Below, one piece after another: positions 6,456 to 14,309 of a stretch of 35,591 nucleotides of DNA; position 1 is the first letter of the stretch, and each line of letters opens with the position of its first letter. This DNA comes from CAZUVM01 sp964623885 (GTDB taxonomy: Bacteria > Verrucomicrobiota > Verrucomicrobiia > Limisphaerales > UBA8199), in NCBI GenBank assembly GCA_964623885.1, contig CAZUVM010000168.1, positions 1 through 35,591 of the forward strand, read 5' to 3'. The translations under genes were made by a program, and so were the position numbers. A model generated the notes under the pieces. It was not told the origin of the DNA. It worked only from the letters and a program-made list of their open reading frames with translations, and ran no database searches.

Positions 6456-8891
6456 CTAACGAAAAATGGATGAACGTGACGCCATGTAGCGGGCGGCGAC
6501 AATTTGGCCGAGGGCGATACCGCCATCGTTGGGCGGGACACGCTGTTGCCAATAAGGACGAAATCCTTCGGCACGAAGTCGCCCGATCGCACGCTCGGTG
6601 AGGTAACGGTTTTGAAAGCATCCGCCGGACAGGCACACCTGCGGGTGACCGACTTTGCGGGCGAGCATGACAATGGCCTCAACCAACCCGTTATGGAACC
6701 GGGCGGAAATTTGGGCTGCCGATGCGCCAGCCTGGAGGTCGCCTAGAACAGACTCCACTAGGGGAGCCCAATCCAGGATGAGAGCTGAGCCGTGCGCTGA
6801 TGATGTTGCCTCCGGTCGAGCGAAGTCGAACTGGTATGCCGGTTCCGTCTCGGGGTTTGCGAGGTTGAATTCCAATTCCATGGCGGCCTGGCCTTCGAAA
6901 CGTGTTTGCTGCCGCAGTCCGGCGAGAGAGGCAACGGCATCGAAGAGGCGGCCAATACTCGAAGTCACGGGTGAGTTGAGGCCCCGCTGCAGCATGGTTT
7001 TAAGTGAAGCCAATTCTCTGGAAGAAAAAGCGCGAATGGGAGGCAAGTCGTTGCGACCAAAGACGGCATCGCCGTACGAGGCGTAAAGTAATCCTATGGC
7101 GCTACGACGTGGTTCTTTGATCGCTTGCTCACCACCGGGCAAGCGGTACTGGCGCAGATGGGCCACACGATGGAAGGATAAACCCGCCTCCCTGGCTCGG
7201 CGCCTGCAATCAAAGAACTCGCCGCCCCAAATCGTGGCATCCGCACCGTAGCCAGTGCCATCCCAGGAAACGCCCAATACGGGAGGATCCAATTCATTCT
7301 CGGCCATGCAGGAGAGCGTATGGGCGAGATGATGTTGGACGCTTACGAGCAGTCCGTTTCGTTGAACGAGCTCGACTGCGGCATCCGCCGACGAACTGCG
7401 GGCGTGGACGCCCGCAGAACTCACAGGCGCGGACGCCCGCGCTACAGACGTTGCGAATTGGGTAGAGAGATAATCAGGATGGGAATCGGCAGCAATAATA
7501 TCTGGGCGTGTTTCGTACAGCTTTTCGAAATCGGCGATGACCCGCCGAAACGCGTCGTAAGCCGCTCCGGTTTCCAGATCGCCAATGTGCTGGCTGATGA
7601 ATACCTGGGGACCGACCGACAGAGCGACGGTGCTTTTTAGATGCGCTCCGACCGCGAGCACATTCCCCACTCCGGATACCGCATTTTCCAGTCTGATCGG
7701 CAATGGCGCAGACCCGCGCGCGCGCCGCAGCACTTGTTCGCGACCCCCAACCACCCGCGCGATGGAATCGTCGACGTGCCGAACAATAGGACGGTTATGA
7801 ACGAGAAACAGGTCAGCTACACCGGCCAGGCGTTGCAGTGCTTCGCGTTCATCAGTGCAGATCGGCTCGTCGCTAAGGTTGCCGCTGGTCGCCACGACCG
7901 GAAATTGGAGCAACGAAAGCAGCAAATGGTGCAAAGGCGTGTACGGCAGCATGGCACCAAGATAGGGATTGCCTGGGGCGACTTCGTGGCAGACGGAGAT
8001 AGCACATTGCCCTCGAGCGGTAGTGTGTCGCCGCAGCAGGACAATCGGAGCTTCCGCGGACAGGAGCAATCGTTCTTCGAGAGGAGAAACTTCGCAGACA
8101 GCGCGAATACTATCGAGCGACGGGAACATGAGCGCAAAGGGTTTTTCCTCGCGATGCTTTCGCTCGCGGAGGAGGAGCACCGCAGCCGAATCGTGAGCTG
8201 GAGTTATCAAATGGAATCCGCCCAGGCCTTTGACAGCAACAATGCGGCCGTTGCGGATGGCATCAGCCGCCTGCTCCAACACTGGCGAGCTGGAATCAAG
8301 GACCTCGCCGGACGCGCCCCATAATTCGAGCCGCGGGCCACATACGGGGCAGGCGTTAGGCTGGGCGTGAAAGCGGCGATTCAATGGATCGTCGTACTCA
8401 GCCCGGCATTGCGGACACATTGCAAAGCTCTTCATCGATGTGTTCGCGCGATCGTATGGCAGCGCCTCAACGATGCTGAACCTGGGGCCGCAGTTGGTGC
8501 AATTGGTAAACGGATAGGAATAACGCCGGTCGCCAGGATTGAAAATCTCACGCTGGCAATCCGCGCAGGTCGCGATGTCAGGCAGGACCAGGGCTGTTTT
8601 CAATCCACCGCGCTCACTAGCGCGAATTTCGAATTCACTGTAGCCGACCGGGTCAAGCCAGGTGGACTCGATGCTTTGAATCGAACTGCGTGGCGGCCGC
8701 TCTTTTTCGATGCGAACGAGAAACTGCTCCAGCGCGGCCGGTTCACCTTCGATCTCAACGAAAACGCCCTGAGCAGAGTTGTTGACCCAGCCGTTAAGGC
8801 GCAATCCGGTCGCCAGGCGAAATACGAAAGGCCGGAAACCGACGCCCTGGACGGCGCCGCGGATGGCAAGTCGCAATCTAAGCACTTTCAA
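6456..8891 (-). CDS. hypF: Carbamoyltransferase HypF
   Basis: HypF uses carbamoyl phosphate and ATP to load a carbamoyl group onto the C-terminal Cys of HypE. The 811 residues hold the full domain order. The acylphosphatase domain is first (RGAVQGVGFRPFVFRLA, about 11-27). A double zinc finger follows, with four CxxC pairs (CADC, CTNC, CPQC, CPVC, about 108-185), then a YrdC-like domain (KGLGGFHL, TSGNLSDEP). Last is the Kae1-like carbamoyltransferase domain (HHLAHTLSCMAE, DGTGYG, LSGGCFQN near 765). Residues about 483-499 come from an intergenic repeat inserted in frame between the end of the YrdC part and the histidine motif. The linker site should tolerate this, so I judge the protein functional. 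It begins only 3 bp after the stop of the small upstream gene. Confidence 0.96.
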   Translation of the reverse strand: MKVLRLRLAIRGAVQGVGFRPFVFRLATGLRLNGWVNNSAQGVFVEIEGEPAALEQFLVRIEKERPPRSSIQSIESTWLDPVGYSEFEIRASERGGLKTALVLPDIATCADCQREIFNPGDRRYSYPFTNCTNCGPRFSIVEALPYDRANTSMKSFAMCPQCRAEYDDPLNRRFHAQPNACPVCGPRLELWGASGEVLDSSSPVLEQAADAIRNGRIVAVKGLGGFHLITPAHDSAAVLLLRERKHREEKPFALMFPSLDSIRAVCEVSPLEERLLLSAEAPIVLLRRHTTARGQCAISVCHEVAPGNPYLGAMLPYTPLHHLLLSLLQFPVVATSGNLSDEPICTDEREALQRLAGVADLFLVHNRPIVRHVDDSIARVVGGREQVLRRARGSAPLPIRLENAVSGVGNVLAVGAHLKSTVALSVGPQVFISQHIGDLETGAAYDAFRRVIADFEKLYETRPDIIAADSHPDYLSTQFATSVARASAPVSSAGVHARSSSADAAVELVQRNGLLVSVQHHLAHTLSCMAENELDPPVLGVSWDGTGYGADATIWGGEFFDCRRRAREAGLSFHRVAHLRQYRLPGGEQAIKEPRRSAIGLLYASYGDAVFGRNDLPPIRAFSSRELASLKTMLQRGLNSPVTSSIGRLFDAVASLAGLRQQTRFEGQAAMELEFNLANPETEPAYQFDFARPEATSSAHGSALILDWAPLVESVLGDLQAGASAAQISARFHNGLVEAIVMLARKVGHPQVCLSGGCFQNRYLTERAIGRLRAEGFRPYWQQRVPPNDGGIALGQIVAARYMASRSSIFR
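7396..7445 (-). repeat. Twin-hairpin repeat inserted in frame in hypF
   Basis: On the coding strand this 50-bp stretch begins GTAGCGC, has TCC-centred GC-rich hairpins and ends in a 10-bp-arm palindrome (CTGCGGGCGT-N2-ACGCCCGCAG on the plus strand). It follows the same plan as the element at 1577-1703. Its translation, near VSSAGVHARSSS, has no counterpart in HypF motifs as I know them. Confidence 0.75.
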
Positions 8892-8894
8892 TCC

Positions 8895-9185
8895 TCAATC
8901 CAACCGCACACAGGATTCCATCTCGCGATAGGCGAACGAGACACGATCCACCAACAGCTCCAAATGGCGTGCGCGCTCTTCATCAATAAAGAGCATCTCC
9001 TCGGATAATCGCAACTTGCCGCGCAATCTGATCCCGCCGTAGAGCCAAATTTCAACCTGGTGACCCAAGGGCAAGTTTAAGCGGCGCGCCAGTTGCTCGA
9101 CTGCCACCTGCCGTCCCGTGAGCCACTGGGTGTAACCCTGCCCGTCGCCCTCGCCGTCCAAGTTCAGCTCACTTTGGCTGTTCAC
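8895..9185 (-). CDS. Small predicted beta-barrel protein leading the hyp operon
   Basis: This gene encodes a 96-residue protein that I cannot assign to a named family. The N-terminal 25 residues are polar. A helix follows (QVAVEQLARRLNL), then alternating strands: HQVEIWLYGG, IRLRGKLRLSEE, MLFIDE, LELLVDRVSFAYRE. The 'G-hydrophobic-x-G-x-L' turn between short strands is what one sees in SH3-like or LSm barrels, an inference from pattern only. No cysteine pair or metal motif is present. Its stop is 3 bp from the hypF start, so translation is likely coupled. That placement suggests a role in hydrogenase maturation, or in hydrogenase expression if it binds RNA. It is 83 bp downstream of hrpB. 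Confidence 0.75.
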   Translation of the reverse strand: MNSQSELNLDGEGDGQGYTQWLTGRQVAVEQLARRLNLPLGHQVEIWLYGGIRLRGKLRLSEEMLFIDEERARHLELLVDRVSFAYREMESCVRLD

Positions 9186-9268
9186 CGACGGGATGCTGTG
9201 TCGAGGTCGGTCCGCGATCCAGTCCTAAATAATCGGTTTTGGGAAACGCAGGCTGACAGGTTGCCCGG

Positions 9269-11923
9269 CTAGCGCCATTCGTGCTTGGGGTATTTGCGCT
9301 GCAGCTCCTGTTTGATCCGCGGATAATGGTCGCGCCAGAAGCCCGGAAGATCCTGGGTAATCTGAACCGGCCGCTGACTCGGCGCTAAGATATGCACCAC
9401 CACGGGCACGCGCCCCTGCGCAATCCGGGGAGTCATGTTGACCCCAAAGAGCTCCTGAATCCGCAGCGCGACGTACGGCGGATTGCCGGCCTCATAATTC
9501 ACCTTGGGCGCGCGCCCGTTGCTCAGTTTAAGCCGCTCTGGGGCCGCCTTATCCAGCAGTTCCTGCTGTGCCGGGCTCAACCAACTTTTAATCACGGGCT
9601 GGACCGGTTTATCTTTGATGTCCTTGTAACTGAATGCTCCCAGGCAAAGCTGCTCGACCAGATGGCGGCGGTCCGACTCAGTAATCGGCGGCAGTTCCAA
9701 TTCCGGGCACCATTGGCTCAGCAGATTGAGCCGGAGGATCCATTGCGCGACCCCGTGATCCCATTCTTTGAGCACCAGCCGACCCGCCATGACCTCATCT
9801 GCCAGCAAACGCGCCGCTTCATCGGTGGGGGGCGGCTCGACGCGCCGCCCAGCAATAGCTAAATCACGAAAGCGGACTTGTTCCTCGGCGTAAACGCGCC
9901 GCACGGTGACGTCGTAAAACACCTTTTGCGAAGCGTTAATGTCATCTGGAAACAACTCGCGCAGCCAACTCTCTTCGATCGCGGTTGCCAAGCTCAACAG
10001 CGTGTTCACCTCTTTGTCCCTGCCTTCCACTTCCCGAATCTCTGCGACCACTAAAAGCGGCGCGGTTTGCACAACACTATCACGGGTCAGGATGCCGCGA
10101 CGGCCGTGCACCAGGTCGCATCGGAGTGTGCCGGAATCCAACCGGCGCGCCACTCGGTCGCTAAACCCGATCAAAATGCACTTTTGCAGCGCCGCCTCCG
10201 GGACTTCGCGTGGGTTCACGTCGAGTTCTTCGCGACGCGCGATGTCGAGGAACTGCTGAAAGAGCGGACCAACCTGGCGCGCGGTGACCAGGTGAATTCC
10301 CAGCCGGCGGCAACGCTCGAGCCGGAACTCGTTTTTGGCGGCGTAGTTCCAGGCGCGCATCAGGATCCAGAAATCGCTCGCGGCTTTGTCACCGAGCAGG
10401 TCCTCGCGCAAACGGGCGGTCTCGCGATCCACACTACGCAATAGCAACTCGCGGCCTTGCGTTAGCGCCGCTACCAGGCACGCCTGGTGAACGCAGCCGA
10501 ATTGCTGGGCGGCAAGCAACATCCGCGAATAACGGGGATGCAGAGGAAAGGCCAGCATCTTGCGACCGATGGAGGTGATGCGTAATGCGTGAGATGTGAA
10601 ACGTGAAACGTGAAAGGAACCTGGCGCACTTGCGGATTCGGGGCCCGCGACTTTTGACTCCGAAGTCCCTCCTGCTTTGGGAGTTTCGATTTCGGAATTC
10701 GCATGCGCCGATAGCGCACCCAAATCGGTCAGCAGCTCCTCGGCATGGGCTAGCGCCTGTTCCTCGGGCGGCTCCAGCCAGCGAAACTTGCGCAGATTCT
10801 CCACGCCCGCAGCCTTCAAGGTGAGCACGACTTCAGCAAGGTCGAGGCGTTTGACTTCGGGCAACTCCTGGGCAAGGCGATGCGTATGCTCATCGCGCGA
10901 CCAAAGGCGCAGGCAAATCCCCGGCGCGGTGCGTCCGGCGCGGCCCGCGCGTTGGTCGGCAGACGCCCGGCTGATTTTCTCGACCAGCAAAGTATTTATC
11001 CCGCGATACGGATCATAGCGGGGGATGCGTGCCAGGCCACTGTCGATCACGCAACGAATCCCATCGATCGTCAGAGACGTTTCGGCGACGTTAGTAGCAA
11101 CAACTACCTTGCGCTGATCGTAGCGGGCGACGGCAGCGTCCTGATCGCGCGGCGGTAACTCGCCATGCAACGGCAGAAGGATAAAACCTCGCGAGCCATC
11201 CGTATGCCGTATGGCCTCGAGCGTTTGCGAAATCTCGAAACCACCCGGCATGAACACCAGAACATCCCCTTCCCCGCCGCTTCCCACAAAATCGTTGAAC
11301 GCTGCGGCTGCCTGCTCCCAAATCGGCCGCTTATCCGTGTAGCCAGGCGCATCGGCAAACTGGATCTCCACTGGGAACACGCGCCCTTGGGATTCCAGCA
11401 CCCGGCAAGGATTCAAGTACTCTTCCAACCGCGCCGCATCGAGTGTGGCCGACATGACCAGGATTTTGAGATCCGGCCGCTCCGATTCCTGCAGATCCAA
11501 AGCCCCCGCCAGCGTTATGTCACCATACAGATGGCGCTCGTGGAACTCATCGAAAATGAGCGCCGAGATCCCTGGCAACTTAGGGTCCTGCACCATCTGC
11601 CGCAGCAGTACACCTTCAGTGACAAACCGGATCCGCGTCTGTGGGCCGCTGACATTCTCGAAGCGTATCTGGTAACCGACCTCACGGCCCAGTTCCGCCT
11701 TGCGTTCCCAAGCCACCCGCGCCGCCAGCAGGCGAGTGGCCAACCGCCTCGGCTGCAGAATGACCACTTGCCCATCGCCAAGCACGCCGTGATCGAGCAG
11801 CATCTGCGGCACCTGTGTCGATTTGCCGGAACCCGTCGGAGCCGAAACAATTACGCGTCGGTGCTCGCGGACACCGGCGATGATTGCAGACTCTATCTCG
11901 TAAATCGGCAAACGATCAACCAT
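9269..11923 (-). CDS. hrpB: ATP-dependent helicase HrpB
   Basis: HrpB is a DEAH-family helicase of the HrpA/HrpB group, cytoplasmic and presumed to act on RNA; its exact cell role is unsettled in most bacteria. The protein has 884 residues, slightly longer than usual. Motif I is APTGSGKSTQ (about 26-35), motif II is the HrpB-type DEFHER (about 124-129), and SAT is at motif III. The second RecA domain carries NVAETSLTIDG and DQRAGRAGRTAPG. The HA2 region follows, then the HrpB-specific C-terminal domain ending in a conserved PRIAQGRVPVVVHILAPSQRP segment. Residues about 406-448 are a repeat-derived insert placed between the winged-helix part (EELLTDLGAL) and the GRKMLAFPLHPR motif. Start ATG at 11923 is 27 bp downstream of where the intact toxin gene would end. 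Confidence 0.95.
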   Translation of the reverse strand: MVDRLPIYEIESAIIAGVREHRRVIVSAPTGSGKSTQVPQMLLDHGVLGDGQVVILQPRRLATRLLAARVAWERKAELGREVGYQIRFENVSGPQTRIRFVTEGVLLRQMVQDPKLPGISALIFDEFHERHLYGDITLAGALDLQESERPDLKILVMSATLDAARLEEYLNPCRVLESQGRVFPVEIQFADAPGYTDKRPIWEQAAAAFNDFVGSGGEGDVLVFMPGGFEISQTLEAIRHTDGSRGFILLPLHGELPPRDQDAAVARYDQRKVVVATNVAETSLTIDGIRCVIDSGLARIPRYDPYRGINTLLVEKISRASADQRAGRAGRTAPGICLRLWSRDEHTHRLAQELPEVKRLDLAEVVLTLKAAGVENLRKFRWLEPPEEQALAHAEELLTDLGALSAHANSEIETPKAGGTSESKVAGPESASAPGSFHVSRFTSHALRITSIGRKMLAFPLHPRYSRMLLAAQQFGCVHQACLVAALTQGRELLLRSVDRETARLREDLLGDKAASDFWILMRAWNYAAKNEFRLERCRRLGIHLVTARQVGPLFQQFLDIARREELDVNPREVPEAALQKCILIGFSDRVARRLDSGTLRCDLVHGRRGILTRDSVVQTAPLLVVAEIREVEGRDKEVNTLLSLATAIEESWLRELFPDDINASQKVFYDVTVRRVYAEEQVRFRDLAIAGRRVEPPPTDEAARLLADEVMAGRLVLKEWDHGVAQWILRLNLLSQWCPELELPPITESDRRHLVEQLCLGAFSYKDIKDKPVQPVIKSWLSPAQQELLDKAAPERLKLSNGRAPKVNYEAGNPPYVALRIQELFGVNMTPRIAQGRVPVVVHILAPSQRPVQITQDLPGFWRDHYPRIKQELQRKYPKHEWR
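10576..10703 (-). repeat. Composite repeat insertion in frame within hrpB
   Basis: On the coding strand the insert opens with TTCCGAAATCGAAACTCCC-type sequence related to the TTCGGA repeat at 4.9 kb. It closes with tandem TTTCACGTTTCACGT / CACGCATTACGC units that match, in reverse complement, the repeat at 14269-14309. It adds about 42 residues (ending FHVSRFTSHALRI) without a stop codon. Confidence 0.75.
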
Positions 11924-11950
11924 AGCAGGTTGCGCAGGAGAAATTGTGCG

Positions 11951-12251
11951 TCAGCCTCTTTTCCGAAGCTCGCCCCGAATCCAGAGCGGATCTCGACGCA
12001 TGTCCAAAACCGCATAGACAAACGCCGCGTCGCGTTCGAGCTCGTAGTAAATGGCGAATGGGAAGCGCTTGCACAGCATCCGGTGAAAGCCAAATCGTAG
12101 GGGGGTGAATACCGCCGTACAAAACCAGGGAACCGAGATCTGATAGGATCGACTCTACGAAATAGTCGCCGACTCCTTGCTCGCGCGTTTCATAGAATTG
12201 CCTCCCGGCTTCAATGTCTGCCGCGGCATCCTCCAGGACCACGACGGTCAT
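11951..12251 (-). pseudogene. ParE/RelE-type toxin, frameshifted
   Basis: The first 50 codons (MTVVVLEDAAADIEAGRQFY...) read as a ParE-type toxin, but the frame is broken at a run of six G (12100-12105 on the plus strand). Removing one base restores HPLRFGFHRMLCKRFPFAIYY, then FVYAVLDMRRDP and the stop at 11951, giving a normal toxin of about 100 residues. Unrepaired, the frame continues with unrelated sequence to 11916 and overlaps the hrpB start. The start overlaps the antitoxin stop as TAATG, so the two are coupled. It could be a real inactivation, a phase-variable tract or a sequencing error. An intact toxin would inhibit gyrase or cut mRNA depending on subfamily, which I cannot decide. 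Confidence 0.85.
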
Positions 12252-12466
12252 TACTCCTGGCCTCGCAACCGCTTCCGTAGTTGTGCCAGGGTCAGAAATC
12301 TTGCTTCGCCACTCTCCGCCCGTGCCTTTCGGTCCGTCAAAATCTGACGGTGCCAGTCCGGGGAACTCACCGCTCCCTCTTCCCGGCACACAGCGTCCCA
12401 GAGCCGTTCCATTACGCGGAGCCGATCCGGCAACGACATTTTATCAATCTCGGAGGCCTCGATCAT
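12251..12466 (-). CDS. Antitoxin, addiction-module component family (TIGR02574-like)
   Basis: This gene encodes a 71-residue helical protein with the pattern of putative addiction-module components: a start MIEASEIDKMSLPDRLRVMERLWDA (first ~25 residues), then SSPDWHRQILTDRKARAESGE and a Leu/Arg-rich end. This family pairs with ParE/RelE-like toxins and masks them, and here the downstream gene is exactly such a toxin, overlapping by one base. If the toxin is truly broken, the antitoxin is a remnant or could still neutralise homologous toxins. The gene diverges from the sugar epimerase at 12612; the 145 bp between should hold both promoters, though I see no clear boxes. Confidence 0.85.
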   Translation of the reverse strand: MIEASEIDKMSLPDRLRVMERLWDAVCREEGAVSSPDWHRQILTDRKARAESGEARFLTLAQLRKRLRGQE

Positions 12467-12611
12467 GCTGCTAAATTACGCCCGTGCGGTCCCGCGGGCA
12501 AGCGTCTAGCTACCTGGTATGAGGTGCCTCAACCTCACGTTTCGTCAGTTCGTCGCACTCCTGCTTTCACGATTGACACATCAACTCCGGCGGCTAGGCT
12601 CGAACGTCGCT

Positions 12612-13454
12612 ATGCGCATCGGGATCAATACTTTCCTTTTCACTTCACCCTTTAACAACGAAAGCACCAAACTCTTTAAGCAGATCAAGAATTGGGGCTT
12701 CGATACGGTTGAGCTTCCCATAGAGAATCCGGCGCACATCGATCCGGAGCACGTGAAGCGCGAGTTGGACAAAGCCGGACTGACCTGCGGCTCCATTTGC
12801 GCCTGCATGGCCCGCGACCGCGATTTGCGCGGGACTCCACGTCAACAACGGATCGCACTCCAATACCTGGAAACCCTGCTGGATCAAATGGCAGTACTGG
12901 AATGCCCTTCCCTAATTGGCCCGGTCTATTCGGCAACTGGCCGGGCGGAACCGGTATCCCGCCCGGAATACAAAAAACAATGGAAAATGGTCGCCCGACA
13001 CTTGAAGATCCTCAGCGAGCACGCCGAGTCGCTCGGCAAGCAAATCTGCCTGGAGCCGCTTAACCGCTTTGAAACCGATTTCATCAACACCTGCGACCAG
13101 GCGCTTAACATGGTGGATGAAGTCGGGAGCCCGGCGCTGAAAGTTCAGCTCGATACGTTTCACATGAACATCGAGGAAAAGAACCAGGCGGAAGCCATTC
13201 GCAAAGCGGGCAAACTGCTTGGCCATCTGCACGCTTGCGGATGCGACCGTGGCACCCCGGGCAACGATCACATCGATTGGCGCGGCATTGCCCAGGCGCT
13301 GCGGGATATCGGTTACAAAGGCGACATAGTCATCGAAGGATTTGGCATGCACGTGAAGCTCATCGCCCGGGCCGCGGCCATTTGGCGGCAAATTGAACCC
13401 AGCCATGAAGAAATCGCTACGAAGGGGCTGAAGTTTCTACAGCGGATTCTGTAA
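12612..13454 (+). CDS. Sugar 3-epimerase (tagatose/psicose 3-epimerase type)
   Basis: This gene encodes a 280-residue TIM-barrel enzyme of the xylose-isomerase-like (AP endonuclease 2) superfamily. The start at 12612 gives MRIGINTFLF, the first barrel strand; the 31 extra upstream codons lack family features. The metal and catalytic positions of D-tagatose/D-psicose 3-epimerases line up well: E148 in CLEPLNRFET, D181 and H184 in QLDTFHMNIEE, H207 in GHLHACGCDRG and E242 in IEGFGMHV. The likely reaction is reversible epimerisation at C3 of a ketose or a related keto-sugar. The next gene (DUF1080) is 19 bp downstream, and that family now includes 3-keto-glycoside hydrolases, so a joint role in 3-keto-sugar metabolism is a reasonable inference. 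Confidence 0.88.
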   Translation: MRIGINTFLFTSPFNNESTKLFKQIKNWGFDTVELPIENPAHIDPEHVKRELDKAGLTCGSICACMARDRDLRGTPRQQRIALQYLETLLDQMAVLECPSLIGPVYSATGRAEPVSRPEYKKQWKMVARHLKILSEHAESLGKQICLEPLNRFETDFINTCDQALNMVDEVGSPALKVQLDTFHMNIEEKNQAEAIRKAGKLLGHLHACGCDRGTPGNDHIDWRGIAQALRDIGYKGDIVIEGFGMHVKLIARAAAIWRQIEPSHEEIATKGLKFLQRIL

Positions 13455-13473
13455 CTGCGGGAAAAGCATACCT

Positions 13474-14265
13474 ATGAAACTCTCAAAACAAGCGGTAACC
13501 AGTCTGGCCCTCTTGTGCGCAGTGACGACTCCCCTCGCTTGGGCGCAGCCTGCCAGCCCGATTGACAAGACATTGCCCGAGGCCCGCGCGAAAGCGTTGG
13601 TTGACGACCGCAAGGTGGAGCACGGCTTCACATCGCTCTTCAACGGGAAGGATCTAGCCGGCTGGGACGGCAACCCGAAACTGTGGAGTGTCCGTGATGG
13701 CGCAATTACAGGCCAAACCACCGCCGAAAATCCGGCCACTGGCAACACGTTCCTCATTTGGACCAATGGAACCGTCGGCGATTTCGAGTTGCGTTGCTCG
13801 TTTCGGCTGGTGCCAGGGGACAGCCACGGCTTTGCCAATTCAGGAATCCAATACCGCAGCAGAGTCGTGGATCCTTCCTATTGGGTAGTCGGTGGCTATC
13901 AAGCGGACATGGAAGCGGGGCCGAACTACACAGGCATTCTGTACGAGGAACGGTTTCGTGGAATTATGGCGTTGCGCGGCGAAAAAGTGGTCTGGGATAA
14001 AGACTGCAAGAAACAAGTCATCGGCTCGGTCGGTCAGGCAGCCGATATCGAGGCTTCCCTCAAGAAAGGCGAATGGAATGATTATGTGATTATCGCCCGC
14101 GGTAATCATCTGCAGCAGTTCGTTAATGGCAAGCAAACCGTGGATGTAACCGACGACTGTGAGGGCAAAAGAGCGCTGACGGGGATACTGGCGCTGCAGC
14201 TGCACGCCGGCGCGCCGATGATGGCGCAGTTTAAGAATCTTCGACTCAAGAAGCTGGAGCCGTAG
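13474..14265 (+). CDS. Secreted DUF1080 protein (3-keto-disaccharide hydrolase domain)
   Basis: This gene encodes a 263-residue exported protein. Signal peptide residues 1-24 end at AWAQ. The DUF1080 domain begins HGFTSLFNGKDLAGWDG (about 50-66). It continues with the concanavalin-like sandwich motifs GDFELRCSFRLVPG, ANSGIQYRS and GGYQADM, and ends at AQFKNLRL. Members of this family act on 3-keto-glycosides or bind sugars, and they are very numerous in Verrucomicrobiota and Planctomycetota. It sits directly behind the sugar 3-epimerase (19-bp gap) and is probably co-transcribed. The substrate cannot be read. Confidence 0.93.
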   Translation: MKLSKQAVTSLALLCAVTTPLAWAQPASPIDKTLPEARAKALVDDRKVEHGFTSLFNGKDLAGWDGNPKLWSVRDGAITGQTTAENPATGNTFLIWTNGTVGDFELRCSFRLVPGDSHGFANSGIQYRSRVVDPSYWVVGGYQADMEAGPNYTGILYEERFRGIMALRGEKVVWDKDCKKQVIGSVGQAADIEASLKKGEWNDYVIIARGNHLQQFVNGKQTVDVTDDCEGKRALTGILALQLHAGAPMMAQFKNLRLKKLEP

Positions 14266-14268
14266 AGA

Positions 14269-14309
14269 ATGAAACGTGATGCGTGATACGTGATTGAAGC
14301 GTGAGCCAT
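14269..14309. repeat. GTGATACGTGA-type degenerate repeat
   Basis: This is a run of imperfect TGAAACGTGATGCGTGA units between the DUF1080 stop and the next start. The same units in the same orientation on the plus strand lie inside hrpB at 10576-10616. It overlaps the first possible start codon of the next gene and makes that start doubtful. Confidence 0.7.

Noticed and set aside
11165..12100. A 311-codon plus-strand frame opposite hrpB and the toxin
   Set aside because: Both minus-strand genes are clear by motif; the plus-strand translation is basic and low in pattern, as expected of a shadow.
11916..12389. A 157-codon frame covering the toxin region as one protein
   Set aside because: The first 46 codons overlap the antitoxin in another frame and the last 60 come from the shifted frame; the toxin motifs lie in two frames.
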